A stretch of DNA of 17,810 bases from JAKLIN01 sp049288015 (GCA_049288015.1 JBAQGX010000006.1:1-17810); one strand, 5' to 3'. Positions 7,483-13,867 are shown, numbered from the stretch's first letter. Translations and numbers: made by a program. Notes: generated by a model from the sequence alone, not told the origin.

Positions 7483-7875
7483 TTAATTATGTCTCTCTCG
7501 TTTTTTTAAAAACATTTTAATTGCTTTCTCACATTCTGGAAGAAGTTTTATATCTTTAAGTTCTTCTTCGCCAAAAAAGGCAATTCCAGCGCCCTCTCCA
7601 ATAGATAATTTTGATATATCATTTAAATTTGAAGAGAAAACATAAAGCTTTCCTTCTTTAGAAAAAAAATCAAAGTTGAATTTTAGTTTCATATTTATTC
7701 CAATCTCTTCTTTAAGCTCTCTATTCATTTCTTTCTCAAAATTATCCGATTCAGCAGCCCCCCCAAACAACGACCATTTTCCAGGAGCTCGGGCATAATC
7801 TAAAGTTTTCTTTTGGAGCAAAATCTCTCCTTTATCATTCCTAATTATACAAACTACAGAGTCTCTCATTTTCAT
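7483..7875 (-). CDS. Nudix hydrolase
   Basis: A 130-residue single-domain Nudix (MutT-like) protein. The Nudix box spans about residues 38-60: GGAAESD then a spacer and RELKEEIGI. It fits the consensus GX5EX7REUXEEXGU except that the first Glu is Asp. The Glu pair of the REUXEE core that holds the metal is intact. Such enzymes hydrolyse nucleoside diphosphate-linked compounds, for example oxidised dNTPs, but the substrate cannot be told from sequence. Its ATG overlaps the gyrB stop by 4 nt (ATGA), indicating translational coupling; an alternative ATG lies two codons in. Placement between gyrB and gyrA suggests co-expression with DNA maintenance functions. Confidence 0.88.
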   Translation of the reverse strand: MKMRDSVVCIIRNDKGEILLQKKTLDYARAPGKWSLFGGAAESDNFEKEMNRELKEEIGINMKLKFNFDFFSKEGKLYVFSSNLNDISKLSIGEGAGIAFFGEEELKDIKLLPECEKAIKMFLKKRERHN

Positions 7876-9767
7876 ATATCCAACTTTGCCTCCTTAGCAT
7901 TTCTTGAAATAAACTGCTTTCTCTCTTGAACATCGCTCCCCATAAGCATACTAAAAACATGATCCGCCTCTACAGCATCTTCAATGAAAATCTTCTTCAG
8001 CATTCTTGTTTTAGGATTCATTGTTGTATCCCATAATTGCTGAGGGCTCATTTCCCCCAATCCTTTAAATCTTGTAACATTGGAAGCCCCTAATTCTTTT
8101 GTTAATTTTTTCAATTCTTCTTCAGTATAAACATAATAATCTTTTTTCTTCCTTATTCTGAAAAGAGGAGGCAATGCAACAAAAATATTACCATTCTCAA
8201 TGAGTTGGGGCATAAACCTAAAAAAGAACGTAAGAAGAAGGGTCTCTATATGTTCACCATCAACATCGGCATCAGCCATAATTATAATTTTGTTGTATCT
8301 CAAATTTTCCATATTGAACTGATCCCCACTTCCCGTTCCGATTGCAGTAATCAAATTAATAATTTCTTCGCTTGAAAGCGCTTTGGCAGGATTTACCTTC
8401 TCAATATTTAGAATCTTACCTCTCAATGGAAGAATTGCTTGATACTCTTTATCTCTTGCCTGCTTAGCACTTCCGCCCGCACTTGCTCCCTCAACAATGT
8501 AAATTTCAGTATTCTCTGTCTTTTTGCTGGAACAATCTGCAAGTTTTCCTGGAAGTCCGCTTCCTACAGATAAAGCATTCTTTCTTCTTACCAAATCTCT
8601 TGCTCTCTTTGCAGCCATTCTGGCTCTAGCAGCATCAATTGCTTTGGAAATAACTTTTTTTGCAATAGGAGGATTTTCTTCTAAAAATTCAGATAAGGAA
8701 GCGCTTACAATTGATTCTACCATCCCTTTAATTTCAGAATTTCCAAGTTTTGTCTTAGTCTGACCTTCAAATTGAGGTTCAGGAATCTTTATGCTTATAA
8801 TCGCAGTTAATCCTTCTCTTACGTCCTCTCCAGAGATACTTTCATCCTTCTCCTCTTTGATCATCTTGTTCTTCTTTGCATAATCATTTATTACTTTTGT
8901 AAGAGCAGACTTGAATCCAGAAACATGAGTTCCACCTTCAACAGTATTTATTGTATTTACAAAACCAAAAATATTTTCTTGATAACCTGTATTGTATTGA
9001 ACACAAACTTCTGCAGTTATTCCTTCAGATTCTCTTTTGAAGTAAATTGGTTTGTTGATTATTTCTTTTGATTTATTCATCCACTTAATGAACTCAATCA
9101 ATCCACCGGACGAATAAAACTCAATTTTCTTGTCTTGAACTTCGTCTTTCAAAGTTATTTTTAACCCTGGATTTAAAAAAGTAATTTCTCTGAATCTTGC
9201 TTCCAAAATTCTGTAGTCAAATTCAACATTTGAAAAAATTTCATTATCTGGCCAAAAAGTCACAGTAGTTCCGGTTTCATCAGGATTGCATTTTCCGACA
9301 ACTTCCAATTTTGTCTTAGGGTCTCCTCTTGAATATTCCTGTCTGTGAATCTTACCATCCTTTTTTACTTCAACAATAAGCTTTTTAGACAAAGCATTAA
9401 CAACAGAAACTCCAACTCCATGCAAACCTCCTGAAATTAAATAAGACTTTTTATCAAACTTACCTCCTGCATGAAGCTTAGTAAGTGCAACCTGCAAAGC
9501 AGAAACCTTGTATATTGGATGAGTATCTACAGGAATCCCCCTTCCATCATCAATGACTGTTACAGAACCATCTTTATTTACAGAAACATCAATCTGTTTG
9601 CAGAATCCTGCTAAAGCCTCATCAACCGAGTTATCAACAATTTCATAAACTAGATGATGCAAACCATCCTTTCCCGTCCCTCCAATATACATTGCAGGAC
9701 GACGTCTGACTCCTTCTAGCCCTTCAAGAACTTTTATACTCTCCCCATTGTAATCTTCCTTATTCAT
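7872..9767 (-). CDS. gyrB: DNA gyrase subunit B
   Basis: A 631-residue ATPase/TOPRIM subunit, of the short type that lacks the roughly 170-residue insertion of proteobacterial GyrB. The GHKL ATPase shows EIVDNSVDEA (Glu42 general base, Asn46), VIDDGRGIPV (Asp73) and GGLHGVGVS. The TOPRIM domain has Glu426 in EGASAGG, PLRGKILNIEK, and the DADVDGE triad (Asp499, Asp501, Asp503) for Mg2+ in cleavage. The C-terminal GyrA-interaction motif KGLGEMSPQQLW is conserved. In the TOPRIM motif the usual EGDSAGG reads EGASAGG: Asp, the E. coli 426 position, has become Ala, and Lys447 has become Arg. As first gene of the operon it has a 5' leader with a hairpin and no evident Shine-Dalgarno. Confidence 0.97.
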   Translation of the reverse strand: MNKEDYNGESIKVLEGLEGVRRRPAMYIGGTGKDGLHHLVYEIVDNSVDEALAGFCKQIDVSVNKDGSVTVIDDGRGIPVDTHPIYKVSALQVALTKLHAGGKFDKKSYLISGGLHGVGVSVVNALSKKLIVEVKKDGKIHRQEYSRGDPKTKLEVVGKCNPDETGTTVTFWPDNEIFSNVEFDYRILEARFREITFLNPGLKITLKDEVQDKKIEFYSSGGLIEFIKWMNKSKEIINKPIYFKRESEGITAEVCVQYNTGYQENIFGFVNTINTVEGGTHVSGFKSALTKVINDYAKKNKMIKEEKDESISGEDVREGLTAIISIKIPEPQFEGQTKTKLGNSEIKGMVESIVSASLSEFLEENPPIAKKVISKAIDAARARMAAKRARDLVRRKNALSVGSGLPGKLADCSSKKTENTEIYIVEGASAGGSAKQARDKEYQAILPLRGKILNIEKVNPAKALSSEEIINLITAIGTGSGDQFNMENLRYNKIIIMADADVDGEHIETLLLTFFFRFMPQLIENGNIFVALPPLFRIRKKKDYYVYTEEELKKLTKELGASNVTRFKGLGEMSPQQLWDTTMNPKTRMLKKIFIEDAVEADHVFSMLMGSDVQERKQFISRNAKEAKLDI

Positions 9768-9783
9768 TTTTTCAATTAAAAAA

Positions 9784-9803
9784 TGGACCGGAAAACCTGT
9801 CCA
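9784..9803 (-). promoter_or_regulatory. Hairpin in the gyrB 5' leader
   Basis: Outer arms TGGAC (9784-9788) and GTCCA (9799-9803) pair perfectly. One symmetric mismatch follows, then GG/CC closes a four-base loop. The element sits 17-36 nt before the gyrB ATG and inside the leader predicted from the TATA box at 9841-9848. It contains no Shine-Dalgarno, so its role, if any, is unknown. Confidence 0.4.
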
Positions 9804-9840
9804 GATTTAGTTATTTTCAGTTGAAAAAGACTAAAATAGT

Positions 9841-9848
9841 TTATAAAG
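9841..9848 (-). promoter_or_regulatory. Predicted TATA box of the gyrB operon
   Basis: On the minus strand this reads CTTTATAA, the best TATA match upstream of gyrB. It predicts a start near 9818 and a leader of about 50 nt, unlike the leaderless pattern elsewhere in the window. Confidence 0.45.
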
Positions 9849-9867
9849 ATTTCTACCAAAAATATAT

Positions 9868-9886
9868 GATTTATCGACGATAAATC
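9868..9886. promoter_or_regulatory. Perfect 19-bp palindrome between gyrB and the secreted protein gene
   Basis: GATTTATCG (9868-9876), one central A, then CGATAAATC (9878-9886): two perfect 9-bp arms. It lies about 20 bp upstream of the gyrB TATA box and about 72 bp upstream of the TATA box of the divergent gene. The size and symmetry are those of a dimeric regulator's operator. It is not followed by a T-run, so it does not look like a terminator. Confidence 0.6.
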
Positions 9887-9958
9887 TAATTTTATAATAT
9901 TTTATGAGTTTAATCTATATTTAATTGTTACCCCTATTTAGATACAAATTTGATAAAG

Positions 9959-9966
9959 TTTATATA
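9959..9966 (+). promoter_or_regulatory. TATA box of the transglutaminase/barrel-like gene
   Basis: TTTATATA is centred 25.5 nt before the ATG at 9988 and preceded by purine-rich TGATAAAG, which resembles a BRE. It places the transcript start at the ATG, supporting a leaderless message and rejecting the upstream TTG at 9925. A weaker TATA (TTTATAATA, about 9892) could serve that TTG. Confidence 0.65.
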
Positions 9967-9987
9967 CTTCTTTTTAGCCTAAATTCT

Positions 9988-11718
9988 ATGGGAAAAATAG
10001 CCAAAAAATTAAAAGGAATCTTATTGGCGCTAGCTCTCTTCACAATGAGCGGGAAAGAAATATCAGAAGATTTAGCATCAAAACAGTTATCAACTCAGAT
10101 AACCGTTCCACAAGCTAAAATTGATCTAAATTTGGAGACAAATTATAGTTATTCAAATCTAGGAGGCAATCCTAATGGAAAGGTAGAAGATATGTTTGAT
10201 TTACTTGATGCACATGATCAAGACCAAGTATATAGTATACTAAATGACATTGGAAATAACAAAATTACTTCTGGCGAACAATTGGCTAAACAGTCAAAAA
10301 ATATTTCAGAAAATCAGGATCTTAGCTTGTTAGCTATAATTTCAGGCAGTTACTTATACAACTTTAATTATAGCTCAAAAGATGACTTGTCAGACCCTTC
10401 CCAACAATATCTTTTTAATATACTTCAAAATGACTCAAAAGGAAATTTTCAAGATTTTGGTACATGTAGACAAATTTCAACAGGAGTTGAAGAACTCTCA
10501 GAAGATCTAGGGAAAAAAGCATCCGCGCTTACTGCACTAGAAGATAATATTGGGCATGCTTATACACTAATAAAATTACAAGATGGACTTGCCATAGTAA
10601 ACAGCGGTGAGATATTCAAAGCCAATACAAAAAATGTAGAAGAAATCTTAAGAGAATATCAAAACACATTAAACAATATTGATTTTCAACATCAATTTTT
10701 TGAAGATAATAAATTTAAATATAATTTAATAACGGATGAAGGAGAAAAATTTCTTAACTTTATAGATTATGACTCTTCTTCGCTCTCATTAAGAAACAAA
10801 ATAATTAATGTAATCCCCGAAGATTATACCAGAAAAATGGATGTAAATCTTGGTAATAATGAAAATTCTTTGGGAATATATAACATTGGAAGATTTGACA
10901 TACCTTTCAGACTATTCAACAGAAACTTTGACTTAAATATAGGAACTCCTAATGCAAAAGTTGGTACAATACTTCTTCCAATGGACAATCGTACAATAAG
11001 TGTTGGTGAAACAAATTTAAAGGGAACACTCACATTTCCTATTTTTAATGCTCCTTTGGAGATAACCTCCAATCTTGGTTTTATATCTGGAAATATATCT
11101 CAGGAATCTGGTAGAGAAATTACTGGAGCAGACGACTACTTGGCCATAAACACTCTCAACAAAGATGGACTAAATTTAGGTACAAGAATTTCGGCAAATC
11201 TATCAGCAATAAATTTATCACAATCAATACAAATGGGAATACTCTCTTCTATATTTTACGATGCAAACGAAAACGCAGGAATTTCTTACAAATTCTCAAG
11301 TAAGAATTATTCTTTAACCCCCTATTTTATTGAACAAGCAAATGTTTTTCCAATGAGACTTAGTGACTATGATTATAGCCCTTCACTAGAAGAATTAACA
11401 GGAGGAATTTCAGTAGGTTTATTATTACCCAAAGATACAAGTCTCTTGCTTACTCCTTATTATTCATGGAAGCCTTGGGAAAATGGGATAGGAACGGATC
11501 TTGAAATTAAAAATAAAAATGCAGGAATTAAGGCATCTGCATACGCTGCTAAATCAACATACGAATTTGCCCCAGATAGCTTGGATTTAAAATTAGAGGG
11601 AAATGTTAACATAAGAAAACTTCAATTAGGAGCAAACTACAACTTAAAAGAAAAAGATTATAGCGGGGAAATAACCCAAGATAATTCTTTTGAAGTTAAA
11701 GGCACTATAAAGCTTTAG
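9988..11718 (+). CDS. Secreted transglutaminase-like protein with beta-barrel-like C-terminal half
   Basis: I start at ATG 9988 (576 residues) because a TATA box sits 25 nt upstream; a TTG at 9925 would add 21 residues. The N-terminus has a basic run and a short hydrophobic core (ILLALALF), a plausible Sec signal. Residues about 45-270 look alpha/beta and contain FGTCRQ (Cys160), GHAYTLIKL (His190) and LAIVNSG (Asn205). That is the Cys-His-Asn/Asp order and spacing of transglutaminase-like/papain-fold enzymes, including the HAY-strand-turn-strand pattern. From about 284 to the end the protein becomes a series of about 18-20 amphipathic strands with polar turns, for example LNLGTRISANLSAINL, SLLLTPYYSW and a final FEVKGTIKL. 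This resembles outer-membrane barrels. The function is unknown; the barrel assignment is inference. The 3' end overlaps convergent rpl24e by 14 nt. Confidence 0.72.
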   Translation: MGKIAKKLKGILLALALFTMSGKEISEDLASKQLSTQITVPQAKIDLNLETNYSYSNLGGNPNGKVEDMFDLLDAHDQDQVYSILNDIGNNKITSGEQLAKQSKNISENQDLSLLAIISGSYLYNFNYSSKDDLSDPSQQYLFNILQNDSKGNFQDFGTCRQISTGVEELSEDLGKKASALTALEDNIGHAYTLIKLQDGLAIVNSGEIFKANTKNVEEILREYQNTLNNIDFQHQFFEDNKFKYNLITDEGEKFLNFIDYDSSSLSLRNKIINVIPEDYTRKMDVNLGNNENSLGIYNIGRFDIPFRLFNRNFDLNIGTPNAKVGTILLPMDNRTISVGETNLKGTLTFPIFNAPLEITSNLGFISGNISQESGREITGADDYLAINTLNKDGLNLGTRISANLSAINLSQSIQMGILSSIFYDANENAGISYKFSSKNYSLTPYFIEQANVFPMRLSDYDYSPSLEELTGGISVGLLLPKDTSLLLTPYYSWKPWENGIGTDLEIKNKNAGIKASAYAAKSTYEFAPDSLDLKLEGNVNIRKLQLGANYNLKEKDYSGEITQDNSFEVKGTIKL

Positions 11719-11890
11719 AAACTTTTTTCTTGTCTTTTGACTTTAAAATCCATCTAACCTTTCTCTTCCCCATAAGCATATTCTTCCTGCATTTCGAAGA
11801 ACAAAGATATTTTACATTACCATCAGTCTTTACAAAAGTAAGACCTCTTGGCAATTCATAATCCTTACCACAATATGAACACTTAGGCAT
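11705..11890 (-). CDS. rpl24e: Large ribosomal subunit protein L24e (eL24)
   Basis: A 61-residue protein with the zinc-binding pattern of archaeal L24e: CSYC (Cys4, Cys7), then CSSKC (Cys30, Cys34). The family-typical GLTFVKTDGNVKYLC and a basic tail KRKVRWILKSKDKKK are also present. It binds 23S rRNA at the subunit interface. It begins just after the rps28e stop, so the two are co-transcribed. In many archaea ndk and the IF2-like gene follow L24e; here the gene is last and converges on the secreted protein, overlapping its 3' end by 14 nt. Confidence 0.95.
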   Translation of the reverse strand: MPKCSYCGKDYELPRGLTFVKTDGNVKYLCSSKCRKNMLMGKRKVRWILKSKDKKKVSKAL

Positions 11891-11891
11891 T

Positions 11892-12188
11892 TTAACTGTA
11901 AACTCCTTTAGTGACTTTTGATTTTATTCTACGAGCCTCAATTTCAGTCTCTCTCAACATTAACAAATCACCAATTCTTATAGGACCTTTCACATTTCTT
12001 CTCATTGATCTACCTTCATCTCTCCCCTTTTCTACCTTGCACCTAACTTGAGTAATTTCTCCCCTGAATCCTGTTCTTCCAACAATTTCTTCAACAACTG
12101 CCGGCACAGCCTCTCCAGTTATCTTTTCACTTCCCTTTGTTCCTCCTTGCTTCTTTTCCTGTGTCTGTTGTTGTTTTGGTTGCTTCAT
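11892..12188 (-). CDS. rps28e: Small ribosomal subunit protein S28e (eS28)
   Basis: The conserved S28e core starts at about residue 26 (AVPAVVEEIVGRTGFRGEI), continues through QVRCKV and NVKGPIRIGDLLML, and ends in the signature LRETEIEARRI. At 98 residues it is longer than the usual roughly 70. It has a Gln/Lys/Gly-rich N-terminal extension of about 23 residues and about 10 extra C-terminal residues. The extension is probably real, because a TATA box is centred about 24 nt before this ATG. It is a 30S subunit protein near the mRNA exit region. It is followed directly by rpl24e. Confidence 0.94.
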   Translation of the reverse strand: MKQPKQQQTQEKKQGGTKGSEKITGEAVPAVVEEIVGRTGFRGEITQVRCKVEKGRDEGRSMRRNVKGPIRIGDLLMLRETEIEARRIKSKVTKGVYS

Positions 12189-12207
12189 CTTGTATTATAA
12201 TCTTCCA

Positions 12208-12215
12208 ATATATAT
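12208..12215 (-). promoter_or_regulatory. TATA box of rps28e-rpl24e
   Basis: ATATATAT in the 35-nt gap between rpl7ae and rps28e, centred about 24 nt before the rps28e ATG at 12188. It predicts a leaderless rps28e-rpl24e message in addition to any read-through from rpl7ae. Confidence 0.55.
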
Positions 12216-12223
12216 GAATATAA

Positions 12224-12517
12224 TTATTTTAATTGAGAAATATCAACTTTACCCGTGTCAATTATAGCAATTGAAGAAGTAGCAACAGGCAAACCTACAG
12301 AGATTCCCAACTTTTTCTTGCTATCCACTTCTTTGCAAGGAATACCTTTTTCTTTACATAAAATAGGAATATGTTGTATAATCTCTTTTGGCTCAACATC
12401 AGCAGCATAAATAACGGCTTTTGCCACTCCTCTTTCTATGGCTTTCGTAACCTCGTTAGTTCCTTTCTCGATTTTTCCTTCTTTCTTCACTTTTTCAATA
12501 ATATCGTATGCATCCAT
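12224..12517 (-). CDS. rpl7ae: Ribosomal protein L7Ae, kink-turn RNA-binding protein
   Basis: A 97-residue protein with the L7Ae RNA-binding signature KGTNEVTKAIERGVAKAVI (about 18-36), then YAADVEPKEIIQHIP and LCKEKGIPC; the length is somewhat shorter than the usual ~120. In archaea L7Ae is both a 50S protein and the kink-turn-binding core of box C/D and H/ACA RNPs and RNase P. No other in-frame start exists close upstream (a TAA lies three codons before the ATG). The ATG has a leader of about 43 nt that carries a predicted kink-turn, suggesting feedback control by its own product. rps28e and rpl24e follow. Confidence 0.96.
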   Translation of the reverse strand: MDAYDIIEKVKKEGKIEKGTNEVTKAIERGVAKAVIYAADVEPKEIIQHIPILCKEKGIPCKEVDSKKKLGISVGLPVATSSIAIIDTGKVDISQLK

Positions 12518-12536
12518 TTTATGTTATGAGGAATAG

Positions 12537-12562
12537 TATCCTCCTGTTTTAGTCATCGGACA
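12537..12562 (-). promoter_or_regulatory. Predicted kink-turn in the rpl7ae mRNA leader (L7Ae autoregulatory site)
   Basis: On the minus-strand RNA, read 5' to 3': stem UGUCC, bulge GAU, sheared-pair GA, stem CU, loop AAAAC, stem AG, sheared-pair GA, stem GGAUA. UGUCC pairs with GGAUA (five pairs including one G-U). The three-base bulge ends in U, GA/GA gives the tandem G-A pairs, and CU/AG closes the loop. This satisfies every element of the kink-turn consensus. It ends 19 nt before the rpl7ae ATG and lies at or near the 5' end of the transcript predicted from the TATA box. Archaeal L7Ae is known to bind a kink-turn in its own mRNA leader. The assignment is from manual folding only. Confidence 0.7.
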
Positions 12563-12582
12563 AAATATAGTAAAAAAGTTAG

Positions 12583-12592
12583 TTTATAAATA
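12583..12592 (-). promoter_or_regulatory. TATA box of rpl7ae
   Basis: The minus strand reads TATTTATAAA, a strong archaeal TATA match. The expected transcript start is about 12561, giving a 43-44 nt leader that starts at the kink-turn. This is one of the few genes here with a substantial leader, as expected if the leader has a job. Confidence 0.6.
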
Positions 12593-12636
12593 TTTTGTTA
12601 GGGAAAAGTCTCTTTAACTCACAGTTGTACAAGCAA

Positions 12637-13638
12637 TTAGATTTTTCTCCAACTTACTTCAATATCATCTGTCCTCTGACGAGGATTTATGTCTAATTTA
12701 TCTAAATCATCTGGCAGAGTTTTAATTCCATTTTTGAACAAAATTTCACCAGTATAAGCAATCATTGCGCCATTATCAACAAGCAGAGAATTATCTGGAA
12801 CGAATAATTTAGTTTTCTTTAATCTTTCTTCACACATTTCTTTTGCCATTTCTCTTAATCTTGAGTTACAAGCGACGCCTCCTGCCAAAAGAAGTTCTTT
12901 CTTATCAGTATAAGCTAAAGCTCTCTCCGTAACTTCTATCAGCATTGCAAAAACAGTCTCCTGCATGGAATATGCCAAATCTTCATTAGAATATTTTTTT
13001 GATTCAATTTTTTGCTTTAAATTTGTTAGAATTCCTGAAAGTGCAATGTCCATTCCCTTAACAGTATAAGGAAGTTCAATGTAATTCTTTCCAGATTCTG
13101 CAAGCTTTTGTATTTTAGGCCCCCCAGGAAATCCTAAATTAAGATATCTCGCAAAATTATCTATAAAATTCCCAACCCCTAAATCCAACGTCTCTCCGAA
13201 TATTCTGTATTTTCCGGAAGCATATGCAATAACCTGAGTGTTAGAACCTGAAGTATATAGCATAACAGGATCTTTAGAACCACTAATCTTTCCAACTTCA
13301 AGATGAGCTACACAATGATTTACCGGAACAACAGGCTTTCTCAACTTTAAAGAAAGTTCCTTCGTAAATCTCAATCCTTCCATAAGACACGGAGCCAAAC
13401 CCGGACCCTGTGAAAAAGCAATTGCTGTTATCTCATTCTCTTTAATATTTGAGTCCTGTAAGGCCTTCTCATATATGCCATTTGATTTTTCCTTATGATG
13501 TTTTGCAGCATCAATAGGAATTATCCCTCCTTTATCAGTAGTATACATATCCTTAACATTCGCAAGAATCTTTCCATCCTTAACAATCCCTATACCAAAA
13601 GTATGCGCAGTAGATTCAATCCCTAAAATAACAGTCAT
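12637..13638 (-). CDS. kae1: tRNA N6-threonylcarbamoyladenosine synthase subunit Kae1
   Basis: Catalytic subunit of the KEOPS complex, transferring threonylcarbamoyl to A37 of ANN-decoding tRNAs. I start at ATG 13638 (333 residues, MTVILGIEST) rather than five codons upstream, since a TATA box is centred about 26 nt before it. The ASKHA fold shows GIESTAHTFG (6-15), AFSQGPGLAP (74-83), the metal-binding NHCVAH (His108, His112), the glycine-rich PGGPKI (171-176), LLAGGVACN (250-258) and Asp288 in LLVDNGAM. There is no C-terminal Bud32 kinase, unlike the Kae1-Bud32 fusion found in many euryarchaea, so Bud32 must be encoded elsewhere or be missing. It is monocistronic here. Confidence 0.97.
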   Translation of the reverse strand: MTVILGIESTAHTFGIGIVKDGKILANVKDMYTTDKGGIIPIDAAKHHKEKSNGIYEKALQDSNIKENEITAIAFSQGPGLAPCLMEGLRFTKELSLKLRKPVVPVNHCVAHLEVGKISGSKDPVMLYTSGSNTQVIAYASGKYRIFGETLDLGVGNFIDNFARYLNLGFPGGPKIQKLAESGKNYIELPYTVKGMDIALSGILTNLKQKIESKKYSNEDLAYSMQETVFAMLIEVTERALAYTDKKELLLAGGVACNSRLREMAKEMCEERLKKTKLFVPDNSLLVDNGAMIAYTGEILFKNGIKTLPDDLDKLDINPRQRTDDIEVSWRKI

Positions 13639-13658
13639 AAAATTACTTAACAATCAAG

Positions 13659-13671
13659 ATTTAAAAATTTA
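13659..13671 (-). promoter_or_regulatory. TATA element of kae1
   Basis: The A/T block reads TAAATTTTTAAAT on the minus strand, centred about 26-27 nt before the kae1 ATG at 13638. It supports the shorter start and a leaderless message. Confidence 0.5.
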
Positions 13672-13673
13672 TC

Positions 13674-13699
13674 AAAAAAATAAAATAAAAAATAAAAAA
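13674..13699 (-). terminator. Oligo-T terminator after the 47-aa protein gene
   Basis: The minus strand carries four closely spaced T-runs of 6, 6, 4 and 7 bases, starting 13 nt after the stop of the small gene at 13713. Archaeal RNA polymerase terminates at such T-rich tracts without a hairpin. The tract separates the small gene from the kae1 promoter. Confidence 0.55.
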
Positions 13700-13712
13700 G
13701 TGAGCATTATTC

Positions 13713-13856
13713 TTACTTCTTCTTTTTTTTCTTAGTAGAAGATTTCTTTTTTCCGCCCCTAGACATTTTTGCCTCACAGACATTTCCCTTACCATCAACA
13801 TAATAAAGGAACCCAGGCTTTCTCTTTATAACATTCTTAACAATTATAGATCCCAT
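13713..13856 (-). CDS. Small Lys-rich protein of 47 residues, unknown function
   Basis: ATG 13856 to TAA 13713, below the length limit of many gene finders. The protein has a compact, non-random N-terminal part of about 35 residues (VKNVIKRKPGFLYYVDG, then NVCEAKMSRGG) and a poly-Lys tail with eight of the last eleven residues Lys. GGAGGTG lies 4 nt before the ATG, the best ribosome binding site in the window, and an oligo-T terminator follows. The alternation of strand-like segments and the basic tail suggest nucleic acid or ribosome binding, which is inference. I recall similar FLYYVD-x-GNVCEAKM sequences in archaeal genomes but cannot name a family. Confidence 0.75.
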   Translation of the reverse strand: MGSIIVKNVIKRKPGFLYYVDGKGNVCEAKMSRGGKKKSSTKKKKKK

Positions 13857-13860
13857 TTTC

Positions 13861-13867
13861 CACCTCC
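13861..13867 (-). promoter_or_regulatory. Strong Shine-Dalgarno of the 47-aa protein gene
   Basis: GGAGGTG on the minus strand with a 4-nt AAAA spacer to the ATG at 13856. It is the main evidence that this short frame is translated. A TATA-like ATTTAAAT at 13905-13912 could supply a short leader. Confidence 0.75.

Noticed and set aside
9925..9987. N-terminal extension of the transglutaminase/barrel-like protein from a TTG
   Set aside because: The TATA box at 9959-9966 lies inside this stretch and places transcription at ATG 9988; a weak TATA near 9892 leaves a small doubt.
12528..12543. GAGGA/TCCTC 5-bp hairpin in the rpl7ae leader
   Set aside because: It competes with the kink-turn fold, has a short stem with a 6-nt loop, and is weaker than the kink-turn, which explains more bases; it may still be an alternative conformer.
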